DNA of 39,491 nucleotides from Streptomyces silaceus (GTDB taxonomy: Bacteria; Actinomycetota; Actinomycetes; Streptomycetales; Streptomycetaceae). Positions 24,156 through 31,628 of this stretch are shown here, piece by piece; the stretch's first letter is position 1, and every line of letters starts with the position of its first letter. The notes below the pieces were generated by a model that was not told the origin of the DNA, ran no database searches, and worked only from the letters and a program-made list of their open reading frames with translations. Both the position numbers and the translations under genes were made by a program. Location: assembly GCF_001419745.1 (NCBI RefSeq), contig NZ_LIRJ01000367.1, positions 369-39,859 on the forward strand. Direction: 5' to 3'.

Positions 24156-24164
24156 TTATCCACA
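24156..24164 (+). promoter_or_regulatory. DnaA-box-like nonamer
   Basis: TTATCCACA on the plus strand, exact match to the classical DnaA box, in the 122-base gap before the DUF6397 gene. It is a single site; a second is at 935-943 in the other orientation. Confidence 0.3.
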
Positions 24165-24238
24165 GGGTCAGCGGGAATCGCTGTGGTCGGGCTACGGTTT
24201 TTCCCGAGAGCAATCGGATCTCACGGGGGAGAACCACC

Positions 24239-25174
24239 ATGACCGGTGACACGATCACGCAATCCACCACGTCCAAGCCCGTCCGGCCGACGGTGACGCT
24301 GAGTCGAGCCGCGAGGGAACTCGGCCTGAAACGAGGCGAGTTCGACCTGGCTGTGACGCTCGGGCGGATCCGCACCGTCGGGGAAGCGCCGGGCGGCCAG
24401 CGCCGCGTCGCCTGCGCGGAGATCGATCGCGTGCGCGGGAGCGAAGGCTTCCCGGAAGCACTGCACCAGAGCATCAGAGCCGTGGGCACCGCCGAGGGCG
24501 CGCGGCTCATGGACATCACGACGACCCGCTTCACTCGGCTGGCCCGCGCGGGCGTTCTGACGCCGGTGAAGTTCTATCTGAACCGGTACCGGACCGTTGT
24601 CTGGCTCTATCTGGCTGAAGAGCTTCGTCATTTCACCCAAGGCGAGGCCAACGCGGACCTGCTCACCGGACGCATGCCGGGAGAGATGCGCGAGCGGCTC
24701 GACCAAGGTCAGGATCTGCGGGCGCGCAACTGGCGGGGCCGCTACGCGGCGTTCTTGTTGAGTCAGTACGACAACCCATGGGAGCGCGCCGCCGCCATGG
24801 CCTCCCTCCTCGATCCCGTGCGGCTCGCGGAGATCGTCAGGGATCCCTACGAACGTGCCTATCTCAACCGGCTCAAGCCCATGCCTCGCACCCAAGGCGC
24901 TCCGGACTCGCCCGTCGCCCGGATCGTCGAACGGCTCACGACCGCGGACGACCCCGACGAAATCCGGTGGCTGCGCTCCAGTCTCCTGATCGGGCTCGTG
25001 CAGGCCCGCGCGCAGCGGCCGGCGCCCAGGCCCGCATCCCGACCCGAGGCACGGACCGTGCCCGAGCCGCCCGACCACGCCAAGGAGCCGCAAGCAGCGA
25101 GCGATGTCGCGGCCGAGGCTTCGCTTCAAGAGTCCCGAGGCCTGATGAAGTGGCTGCGCCGCAGGCGGACGTAG
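24239..25174 (+). CDS. DUF6397-type hypothetical protein with HTH-like segments
   Basis: 311 residues from ATG 24239, with GGGGGAGA upstream. Residues about 20-65 (LSRAARELGLKRGEFDLAV, RIRTVGEAPGGQRRVACAEI) look like an excisionase- or MerR-like winged HTH; a second similar segment (about 95-125, DITTTRFTRLARAGVLTPVK then RYRTVVWLYLAEEL) follows. The middle part is helical (NWRGRYAAFLLSQYDNPWER), and the tail (about 265-311) is a disordered Pro/Arg/Glu region. This resembles a Streptomyces family known only as DUF6397. No enzyme motif is seen. A DNA-binding role is only suggested by the fold. It is convergent with a TPR gene after 36 bases. Confidence 0.75.
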   Translation: MTGDTITQSTTSKPVRPTVTLSRAARELGLKRGEFDLAVTLGRIRTVGEAPGGQRRVACAEIDRVRGSEGFPEALHQSIRAVGTAEGARLMDITTTRFTRLARAGVLTPVKFYLNRYRTVVWLYLAEELRHFTQGEANADLLTGRMPGEMRERLDQGQDLRARNWRGRYAAFLLSQYDNPWERAAAMASLLDPVRLAEIVRDPYERAYLNRLKPMPRTQGAPDSPVARIVERLTTADDPDEIRWLRSSLLIGLVQARAQRPAPRPASRPEARTVPEPPDHAKEPQAASDVAAEASLQESRGLMKWLRRRRT

Positions 25175-25210
25175 TGCGCCGCGGGCGGGGGACCGGGGAC
25201 CGCGCCTCTG

Positions 25211-25720
25211 CTACATCGTCGCGTCCAGGTCCTTGGCGTACTCCTCGATGGCAGGACGGTAGCCGGCGATCTCCGGATCGTTGGTCGTCTCGGCGAGCAG
25301 CATCAGGAGGATCTCCATCGCGTCATGCGTCCGGCCGGTGTTGTACAACGCCATGGCCAGGAACGTCTTGAGCGCGCCGTCGTCGGGGAACTCGCGCGCC
25401 GCCTCGCCGAGCAGCGCGGCGGCCTCCTCGTAGCGTCCGAGGATCCGATAGGTGCTGCCCAAGCCCAGGAGGGCTCCGCGACGGTCGTCGTCCGACAGGT
25501 CCGAACCGTCCAGCGCGCGTTCGTAGTACGGCACCGCCTCGGCCTCCAGGCCGAGCGTGTCGTGGACCCACGCCGTCTGGTAGGCGACCTCCGCGTCCTG
25601 CGGGAGGCGCTCGGACAGGGCGACGAGCCGTTCCCTGGCCTCCTCTCGCCGGCCGGCCTGGCGGAGCCGTATGGCCTCCGCGAGCAGTTGGTCCCTGTCC
25701 TCGACCCAGTTCCCGCTCAA
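25211..25720 (-). CDS. Tetratricopeptide-repeat protein
   Basis: 169 residues from TTG 25720 (MSGNWVEDRDQLLAE), with AGGGAC and AGGGAA upstream. Three to four TPR-like helical pairs are visible: AIRLRQAGRREEARERLVAL (about 16-35), AYQTAWVHDTLGLEAEAVPY (about 46-65), LLGLGSTYRILGRYEEAAAL (about 84-103) and FLAMALYNTGRTHDAMEIL (about 119-137). TPR proteins form scaffolds; there is no signal peptide or membrane span. The partner is not known. The length fits the small single-domain TPR proteins common in actinobacteria. Confidence 0.85.
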   Translation of the reverse strand: MSGNWVEDRDQLLAEAIRLRQAGRREEARERLVALSERLPQDAEVAYQTAWVHDTLGLEAEAVPYYERALDGSDLSDDDRRGALLGLGSTYRILGRYEEAAALLGEAAREFPDDGALKTFLAMALYNTGRTHDAMEILLMLLAETTNDPEIAGYRPAIEEYAKDLDATM

Positions 25721-25878
25721 TTCCCTGTCCCTTTCCTTGCCTTGTCCAACGGGCTCAATGCCTTGTTCATCGAGCCTGCGCCGTGCTCAACAAGTCCTGC
25801 TCCAGGCCTATGCCACACCTCTTGAGAAGGGAGACACATATGCCCACCGAGCCCCGACGTCGGCCCGCCACGAAGCCG
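25721..25878. other. 158-base gap with an inverted repeat
   Basis: CTTGTT (25762-25767) and AACAAG (25789-25794) are perfect arms, with inner GAG/CTC pairs. On the plus strand GAAGGGAG (25826-25833) precedes an ATG at 25840, a good ribosome-site pattern, but the frame runs antisense through the HTH_42 gene and I reject it as coding. The gap probably holds the promoter of the TPR gene. Confidence 0.4.
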
Positions 25879-27069
25879 TCAGGTGGCCAGCTCGTCCTCG
25901 AGCCACGTACGGCCGCGGGTGCGAGGGGCGAGTCGTACGCCGCCCAGACGTACGGTGAGGCGCTCGGCCTCCACCTGCACCGCGCGTTCCGCGTCCGTGC
26001 CGACGTCCTCGAGGAACCGGCACACGATCTCGCCGCCGCCGTCCTGGGCCCAACCGCCGACGATGCGACCGTTCCACCACAGGGAGGGACCGATGTTGCC
26101 GTTCCTGTCGAAAAGACGTGGGCCGTGCTCTCCCAGGAACCAGTCACGGTGCTGCCAGCCCATCGGAGTCGAGTCGAGTGCCGGCAGCAGAGCGGCCCAC
26201 GGCTCGGGGCGGGGAGTCTCGGCGAGGTCGTCGGCGAGCAGCAGCCCGACCGTGCCGTCCAAGTCGACCTCGACGGGACTCAGTTGCGCCAGGGCCCGCT
26301 TCGTCTGGGTCTTGGTCCATCCGGCCCACCACCGCAGATCGTCCGCCGTGGCCGGACCGAACACCCGGAGCCATCGGCGTGCGAGCTCGGTTTCCGCCTC
26401 CCGGGTCTCCCACTCGGTGAGGCCGCCGGGAAACCAGTCCGTCAGCGGAGCCCAGCGGTACTGGTGAGAGGTCCACGTGCCGCGCGGACGTCCACGCACC
26501 ACATGTCCCTCGGCGGCGAGCAGCAGCAGGAGCCGGCTGGCCAGTTTCTGCCGACCCTCGTAGGCCTTGCCGCGCGCCATGACCAGTTCGGTGCTCAGCC
26601 GCGGGTCGTCGCTCGCGAGCTCCGTCGCCGTCGCCTCGCCCCGCTCCTTGAGCGCGCGCAGGGCCACGGCCTCGGTCTCCGACAGCCACGCCGCCACCGT
26701 GACCTCGTCATCGGCCACGCCGGACTCCGCCAGCATTTTCAGGAGCAGACGACGCTCCCGGGCAGCGACCGTACGCGAACAGGCGGCCTGCAGCACGGGA
26801 GCCATGTCCAGGGAGGTGACGAAGACCGTACGGCGCATGCCCATGAACCGGATCAGCGAACGGTCCTCGTACAGGGCACGTTCCACGTCCGCGACCTGAC
26901 CGTCCCGCATGCGGGCCCATGCGCCGACGTACACCGACGACGGATCGGTGCTGTGCAGGGCCAACAGCGACCGTGCCACCTCGACCGGATCGTCCGACCG
27001 GGTGTCCGTCGTCAGCCGGTGGCGCAGCGCAAGTCGTGCCCGCCGCTCCACCACGTCGATCCGCCGCAC
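25879..27069 (-). CDS. HTH_42 winged-helix protein (AlkZ/YcaQ superfamily) with altered catalytic motif
   Basis: 396 residues from GTG 27069, with GGGAGG upstream. It has the three winged-helix layout of HTH_42 proteins: RRARLALRHRL (about 9-19), then VAAWLSETEAVALRALKERGEATATELASDD and ATADDLRWWAGWTKTQTKRAL. In AlkZ and YcaQ DNA glycosylases a QxQ or QxD motif in the first wHTH cuts the damaged base. Here the equivalent segment reads LLALHSTDPSS (His39-Ser40-Thr41), so that motif is absent. It therefore may be a non-glycosylase DNA-binding member or use another chemistry. It lies 28 bases downstream of the thioesterase gene and is likely co-transcribed with it and the helicase. Confidence 0.88.
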   Translation of the reverse strand: MRRIDVVERRARLALRHRLTTDTRSDDPVEVARSLLALHSTDPSSVYVGAWARMRDGQVADVERALYEDRSLIRFMGMRRTVFVTSLDMAPVLQAACSRTVAARERRLLLKMLAESGVADDEVTVAAWLSETEAVALRALKERGEATATELASDDPRLSTELVMARGKAYEGRQKLASRLLLLLAAEGHVVRGRPRGTWTSHQYRWAPLTDWFPGGLTEWETREAETELARRWLRVFGPATADDLRWWAGWTKTQTKRALAQLSPVEVDLDGTVGLLLADDLAETPRPEPWAALLPALDSTPMGWQHRDWFLGEHGPRLFDRNGNIGPSLWWNGRIVGGWAQDGGGEIVCRFLEDVGTDAERAVQVEAERLTVRLGGVRLAPRTRGRTWLEDELAT

Positions 27070-27097
27070 CGTGCCTCCCGTCCGGGCCCTACGCCGC

Positions 27098-28000
27098 TCA
27101 CGCGCCTTCTGTCGGGCCGTCCATGTGCCTCTCCCCGTACGGCCGGAACAGCCCTTCCTGCACCACCGACACCAGGAGCCGACCCACAGTGTCGTAGATG
27201 CGGCCCCGGGCGAGTCCGCGGCCCCCCACGGCGATGGGGGACTCCTGGTCGTACAGGAACCACTCGTCCGCGCGGAACGGGCGGTGGAACCACATGGCGT
27301 GGTCGAGCGATGCCATGTCGAAACCGCGGGGACCCCACAGCGGCTCCACCGGGATGCGGACGGCATCAAGGAGCGTCATGTCGCTCGCGTAGGTCAGGGC
27401 GCACGTGTGGACGAGCGGATCGTCCCCCAGCGGGCCGACGGCACGCATCCACACCGCGCTGCGCGGTTCCGCGTCCTTGACCTCCTCGGCGGTCCAGCGC
27501 AGCCGGTCCACATAGCGGATGTCGAAGGGCTGACGCCGGGCCATGCGCTCCAACTGCTCGGGGAGCGCGCCGAGGTGCTCCCGGATCTCCTCGGCGACCG
27601 TCGGCAGCGACTCCGGGGCGGGAGCCGCGATGCGCGGCGGCAGCTGGTGTTCGAAGGCGCCCTGTTCGGGCTGATGGAAGGAGGCGGTGAGGTTGAAGAT
27701 GGTGCGGCCCTGCTGGACGGCGGTGACGCGGCGCGTGGTGAAGGAGCGCCCGTCCCTGACCCGCTCCACCTGGTACACGATCGGTACCCCGGGGCGGCCC
27801 GGGCGCAGGAAGTACGCGTGCAGCGAGTGCACCGGGCGGTCGCCCTCGGTGGTGCGGCCCGCCGCCACCAGGGCCTGCCCGGCGACCTGCCCGCCGAACA
27901 CACGCTGCAAGGACTCCTCCGGGCTGCGGCCCCGGAAGATGTTGACCTCGATCTGCTCCAGGTCCAGCAGGTCGACCAGCCGGTCGGCGGGATTGTTCAT
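27098..28000 (-). CDS. tesB: Acyl-CoA thioesterase II
   Basis: 300 residues from ATG 28000. Double hot-dog fold: the first unit has QRVFGGQVAGQALVAAGRT and SLHAYFLRPGRPGVPIVYQV; the second has ALTYASDMTLLDAV (acid residue Asp), SLDHAMWFHRP (the Ser/Thr position) and VVQEGLFRPYG (catalytic Gln), as in TesB. It hydrolyses fatty acyl-CoA to free fatty acid and CoA. The length is close to E. coli TesB (about 286). It sits 46 bases after the helicase gene on the same strand. Confidence 0.95.
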   Translation of the reverse strand: MNNPADRLVDLLDLEQIEVNIFRGRSPEESLQRVFGGQVAGQALVAAGRTTEGDRPVHSLHAYFLRPGRPGVPIVYQVERVRDGRSFTTRRVTAVQQGRTIFNLTASFHQPEQGAFEHQLPPRIAAPAPESLPTVAEEIREHLGALPEQLERMARRQPFDIRYVDRLRWTAEEVKDAEPRSAVWMRAVGPLGDDPLVHTCALTYASDMTLLDAVRIPVEPLWGPRGFDMASLDHAMWFHRPFRADEWFLYDQESPIAVGGRGLARGRIYDTVGRLLVSVVQEGLFRPYGERHMDGPTEGA

Positions 28001-28046
28001 GACGGTTCTTCGACTCCTGTCCGGGACACGCGGGTCGTCGGGGCGC

Positions 28047-30560
28047 TCAGAGCTGGCCGACGTCCGTGACCCGGACGACGGCGCGGCCCTCCTCGTCGGA
28101 GGCCGCGAGGTCCACCTCCGCGCTGATGCCCCAGTCATGGTCACCGTTCGGGTCGGCGAACGTCTGGCGGACGCGCCACAGACCGTGCTCGGGATCCTCC
28201 TCGATGAGCAACAGCTTGGGACCGCGGGCGTCGGGGCCGGTGCCGAGATCTTCGTACTCGTCCCAGTACTTGTCCATGGCCTCGCCCCAGGCATCCGCGT
28301 CCCAGCCGGAGTCGGCGTCGAGCTCGCCCAGTTCCTCGACGTGGTCGAGGGCGGCCAGCTCGACCCTGCGGAACAGCGCGTTGCGCACCAGGACGCGGAA
28401 GGCGCGGGCGTTCGCCGTGACCGGCTTGACCTGGTCGGCCTTCTCCTGGGCCTCCTCCGCGGTCATGACCTCGGGGTTGGCGAGCTGCTCCCACTCGTCG
28501 AGGAGGCTGGAGTCGACCTGGCGGACCATCTCGCCGAGCCAGGCGATCAGGTCCTCCAGGTCCTCGGACTTCAGGTCGTCCGGGATGGTGTGCTCCAGGG
28601 CCTTGTACGCGCTCGCGAGGTAGCGCAGCACGATCCCCTCGGTGCGGGCGAGTTCGTAGAAGGAGGTGAACTCGGTGAAGGACAGCGCCCGCTCGTACAT
28701 GTCGCGGATGACGGACTTCGGGGACAGCGGGTGGTCCCCGACCCACGGGTGGCTGGTGCGGTAGGTGTTGTAGGCGTGGAAGAGCAGCTCTTCCAGGGGC
28801 TTGGGGTACGTGATGTCCTGGAGCCGCTCCATCCGCTCCTCGTACTCGACGCCGTCCGCCTTCATCAGGGCCACGGCCTCGCCGCGCGCCTTGTTCTGCT
28901 GGGCGGCGAGGATCTGGCGCGGGTCGTCGAGCGTGGATTCGACGACGGACACCATGTCGAGGGCGTACGAAGGGGACTCGGGGTCGAGGACCTCGAACGC
29001 GGCGAGGGCGAAGGTCGACAGCGGCTGGTTGAGCGCGAAGTCCTGTTGCAGGTCGACCGTCAGACGCACGATGCGGCCGGTGGCGTCCGGCTCGTCGAGC
29101 TTCTCCACGATGCCGCCGTCCAGGAGCGAGCGGTAGATCGCGATGGCCCGGCGGATGTGGCGCAGCTGCTGCTTGCGCGGCTCGTGGTTGTCCTCCAGGA
29201 GGCGGCGCATGGCCTCGAAGGCGTTGCCGGGCCGGGCGATCACCGACAGCAGCATGGTGTGCGTGACACGGAACCGGGAGGTCAGCGGCTCGGGCTCGGA
29301 GGCGATGAGCTTCTCGAAGGTGTTCTCGGTCCAGGCCACGAACCCCTCGGGCGCCTTCTTGCGGACCACTTTGCGACGCTTCTTCGCGTCGTCGCCGGCC
29401 TTGGCGAGCGCCTTCTCGTTCTCGATGACGTGCTCGGGGGCCTGGGCGACCACGAAGCCCGCCGTGTCGAAGCCCGCGCGTCCGGCGCGTCCGGCGATCT
29501 GGTGGAACTCGCGGGCGCGCAGGGTGCGGACGCGGTTGCCGTCGTACTTGGTGAGGGCGGTGAAGAGCACCGTGCGGATCGGGACGTTGACGCCTACACC
29601 CAGGGTGTCCGTGCCGCAGATGACCTTGAGCAGGCCGGCCTGCGCGAGCCTCTCGACCAGGCGACGGTACTTGGGCAGCATGCCGGCGTGGTGCACGCCG
29701 ATCCCGTGCCGGACGTAGCGCGAGAGGTTGCGGCCGAACTTGGTGGTGAAGCGGAAATTGCCGATCAGGTCGGCGATCTTGTCCTTCTCCTCGCGCGTGC
29801 ACATGTTGATGCTCATCAGCGACTGTGCGCGCTCGACGGCCTGGGCCTGGGTGAAGTGCACGATGTAGACCGGCGCCTGCTTGGTCTCCAGGAGCTCGGT
29901 GAGCGTCTCGGTGATCGGCGTCAGACGGTACTCGTACGACAGTGGCACCGGGCGCGTCGCGGAGCGGACGACCGAGGTGGGGCGGCCCGTGCGGCGCGTC
30001 AGGTCCTTCTCGAACATGCTGACGTCGCCGAGCGTCGCCGACATGAGGATGAACTGCGCCTGGGGCAGTTCGAGCAGCGGGATCTGCCAGGCCCAGCCGC
30101 GGTCCGGCTCGGCGTAGAAGTGGAACTCGTCCATCACGACCTGGCCGATGTCGGCGTCCTTGCCGTCACGCAGCGCGATGGAGGCGAGGACCTCGGCCGT
30201 GCAGCAGATGACGGGGGCGTCGGCGTTCACGGAGGCGTCGCCGGTCAGCATGCCGACGTTCTCGGTGCCGAAGAGCTTGCACAGGTCGAAGAACTTCTCC
30301 GACACGAGGGCCTTGATGGGCGCCGTGTAGAAGGTGACCTTGTCCTGGGCCAGCGCCGTGAAGTGCGCACCCGCCGCGACGAGGCTCTTGCCGGAGCCGG
30401 TCGGCGTGGACAAGATCACGTTTGCCCCGGAGACCACCTCGATCAGCGCCTCCTCCTGGGCCGGGTAGAGAGTGATGCCCTGGTCCTCGGCCCACGACGA
30501 GAAGGCTTCGAAGAGGGCATCGGGGTCGGCATCCGGCGGCAGCTGATCGATAAGGGTCAC
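28047..30560 (-). CDS. Ski2-like DEAD/DEAH helicase with DUF3516 C-terminal domain
   Basis: 837 residues from GTG 30560. Motor motifs: Q-motif region PAQEEALIEV, Walker A TPTGSGKS (52-59), Ia FYTAPIKALVSEKF, DEFH box (144-147), SATL (about 175), second lobe VGVHHAGMLPKYRR-like HHAGMLPKYR, CGTDTLGVGVNVPIRT, and motif VI QIAGRAGRAGF (about 352-362). The DEFH box and the QIAGRAGR form are those of Ski2/Mtr4-like helicases (related to HelY). The C-terminal third (about 520-837) is the DUF3516 part. It may unwind structured RNA or be used in RNA decay; the target is unknown. It begins an operon with tesB and the HTH_42 gene and diverges from the YdjM-like gene. Confidence 0.93.
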   Translation of the reverse strand: MTLIDQLPPDADPDALFEAFSSWAEDQGITLYPAQEEALIEVVSGANVILSTPTGSGKSLVAAGAHFTALAQDKVTFYTAPIKALVSEKFFDLCKLFGTENVGMLTGDASVNADAPVICCTAEVLASIALRDGKDADIGQVVMDEFHFYAEPDRGWAWQIPLLELPQAQFILMSATLGDVSMFEKDLTRRTGRPTSVVRSATRPVPLSYEYRLTPITETLTELLETKQAPVYIVHFTQAQAVERAQSLMSINMCTREEKDKIADLIGNFRFTTKFGRNLSRYVRHGIGVHHAGMLPKYRRLVERLAQAGLLKVICGTDTLGVGVNVPIRTVLFTALTKYDGNRVRTLRAREFHQIAGRAGRAGFDTAGFVVAQAPEHVIENEKALAKAGDDAKKRRKVVRKKAPEGFVAWTENTFEKLIASEPEPLTSRFRVTHTMLLSVIARPGNAFEAMRRLLEDNHEPRKQQLRHIRRAIAIYRSLLDGGIVEKLDEPDATGRIVRLTVDLQQDFALNQPLSTFALAAFEVLDPESPSYALDMVSVVESTLDDPRQILAAQQNKARGEAVALMKADGVEYEERMERLQDITYPKPLEELLFHAYNTYRTSHPWVGDHPLSPKSVIRDMYERALSFTEFTSFYELARTEGIVLRYLASAYKALEHTIPDDLKSEDLEDLIAWLGEMVRQVDSSLLDEWEQLANPEVMTAEEAQEKADQVKPVTANARAFRVLVRNALFRRVELAALDHVEELGELDADSGWDADAWGEAMDKYWDEYEDLGTGPDARGPKLLLIEEDPEHGLWRVRQTFADPNGDHDWGISAEVDLAASDEEGRAVVRVTDVGQL

Positions 30561-30681
30561 ACCCCCATCTTGCCTTCCTTCTCACCCGATCAGGGAACCG
30601 GAGGTCCGTACGAAGATCACGAACGCTACGCTGTGTCGCCAACGGGGCGTCAGAACAACGGAAATGGGGCGGGCAACACCA

Positions 30682-31476
30682 ATGATGGGACCGGCACACT
30701 CACTGTCGGGAGCGGCGGCCTGGCTGGGGGTCGGCGCGGCCGCGGCGGCCGCGGGGCACACGATGCCCTGGCCGGTTCTCCTCGTCGGAGCGCTGATCTG
30801 CGCCGGAGCGGCGCTCGCGCCCGACCTCGACCACAAGTCGGCGACCATTTCGCGAGCCTTCGGTCCGGTCTCGCGGGGCCTGTGCGAGATCGTCGACAAA
30901 CTCTCGTACGCCGTCTACAAGGCGACCCGCAAACAGGGGGACCCCCGTCGCTCGGGCGGGCACCGGACGCTCACGCACACGTGGCTGTGGGCGGTCCTGA
31001 TAGGCGCGGGTGCCTCCGCGCTGGCGATCTTCGGTGGCCGCTGGGCGGTGCTCGGGATCCTCTTCGTCCACATGGTGCTGGCCATCGAAGGCCTGCTGTG
31101 GCGGGCCGCTCGTGGATCGAGCAGCGACGTGCTGGTGTGGCTGCTCGCGGCGACGAGTGCCTGGATCCTCGCCGGGGTGCTCGACAAGCCGGGCAACGGC
31201 TCGGACTGGCTGTTCACCGCGCCCGGCCAGGAGTATCTGTGGCTGGGGCTGCCGATCGTGCTCGGCGCTCTGGTGCACGACATCGGGGACGCGCTGACCG
31301 TCTCCGGGTGCCCGATCCTGTGGCCCATCCCCATCGGCCGCAAGCGCTGGTACCCGGTCGGGCCGCCGAAGGCGCTGCGGTTCCGGGCCGGCAGCTGGAT
31401 CGAGCTCAAGGTGCTGATGCCGGTGTTCATGCTGCTCGGGGGAGTGGGCGGCGCGGCCGCGCTGAACTTCATCTGA
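30682..31476 (+). CDS. YdjM/LexA-binding-type membrane metal-dependent hydrolase
   Basis: 264 residues from ATG 30682 (MMGPAHSLSGAAAW); a start at 30664 adds six residues. Family features (PF04307): GPAHSLSGAAAWLG at the N-terminus, APDLDHKSATIS (about 47-58), then SGGHRTLTHTWL (about 92-103) with the conserved HRxxTH of the family. Several hydrophobic helices (about 8-45, 103-125, 130-145, 155-170, 188-205) show it is an integral membrane protein. Proposed metal-dependent hydrolase, substrate unknown. Its 3' end runs into a tandem repeat tract. Confidence 0.9.
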   Translation: MMGPAHSLSGAAAWLGVGAAAAAAGHTMPWPVLLVGALICAGAALAPDLDHKSATISRAFGPVSRGLCEIVDKLSYAVYKATRKQGDPRRSGGHRTLTHTWLWAVLIGAGASALAIFGGRWAVLGILFVHMVLAIEGLLWRAARGSSSDVLVWLLAATSAWILAGVLDKPGNGSDWLFTAPGQEYLWLGLPIVLGALVHDIGDALTVSGCPILWPIPIGRKRWYPVGPPKALRFRAGSWIELKVLMPVFMLLGGVGGAAALNFI

Positions 31477-31478
31477 GA

Positions 31479-31586
31479 GACGGCGCGGGTCGGCTGCCGC
31501 TGAAGGACGGCGCGGGGCGGCTGCTCCTGAGGGACGGCGGGGATGGGCCTCATCTGCGCGACGGCACGCGTCGGCCTCGGCTCGGA
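31479..31586. repeat. Degenerate 27-bp tandem repeat, four copies
   Basis: Four units of exactly 27 bases (31479-31505, 31506-31532, 31533-31559, 31560-31586) start with GACGGCGCGG or a close variant (GACGGCGGGG, GACGGCACGC) and end near CTG(A/C). A fifth, more decayed copy may reach back into the last codons of the YdjM-like gene (about 31452-31478, sharing CATCTG). The tract lies between two convergent genes, 43 bases past the stop of the ABC B gene. Identity between copies 1 and 2 is high, with 3 and 4 drifting. Confidence 0.75.
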
Positions 31587-31628
31587 GAGGGCCCTCTTCC
31601 TCCGGGGCGGCCGGGCAGTGGCTTCGGC

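Noticed and set aside
25840..27480. Plus-strand ATG at 25840 preceded by GAAGGGAG
   Set aside because: The ribosome-site pattern is good, but the reading frame runs antisense through the HTH_42 gene, which has strong protein evidence.
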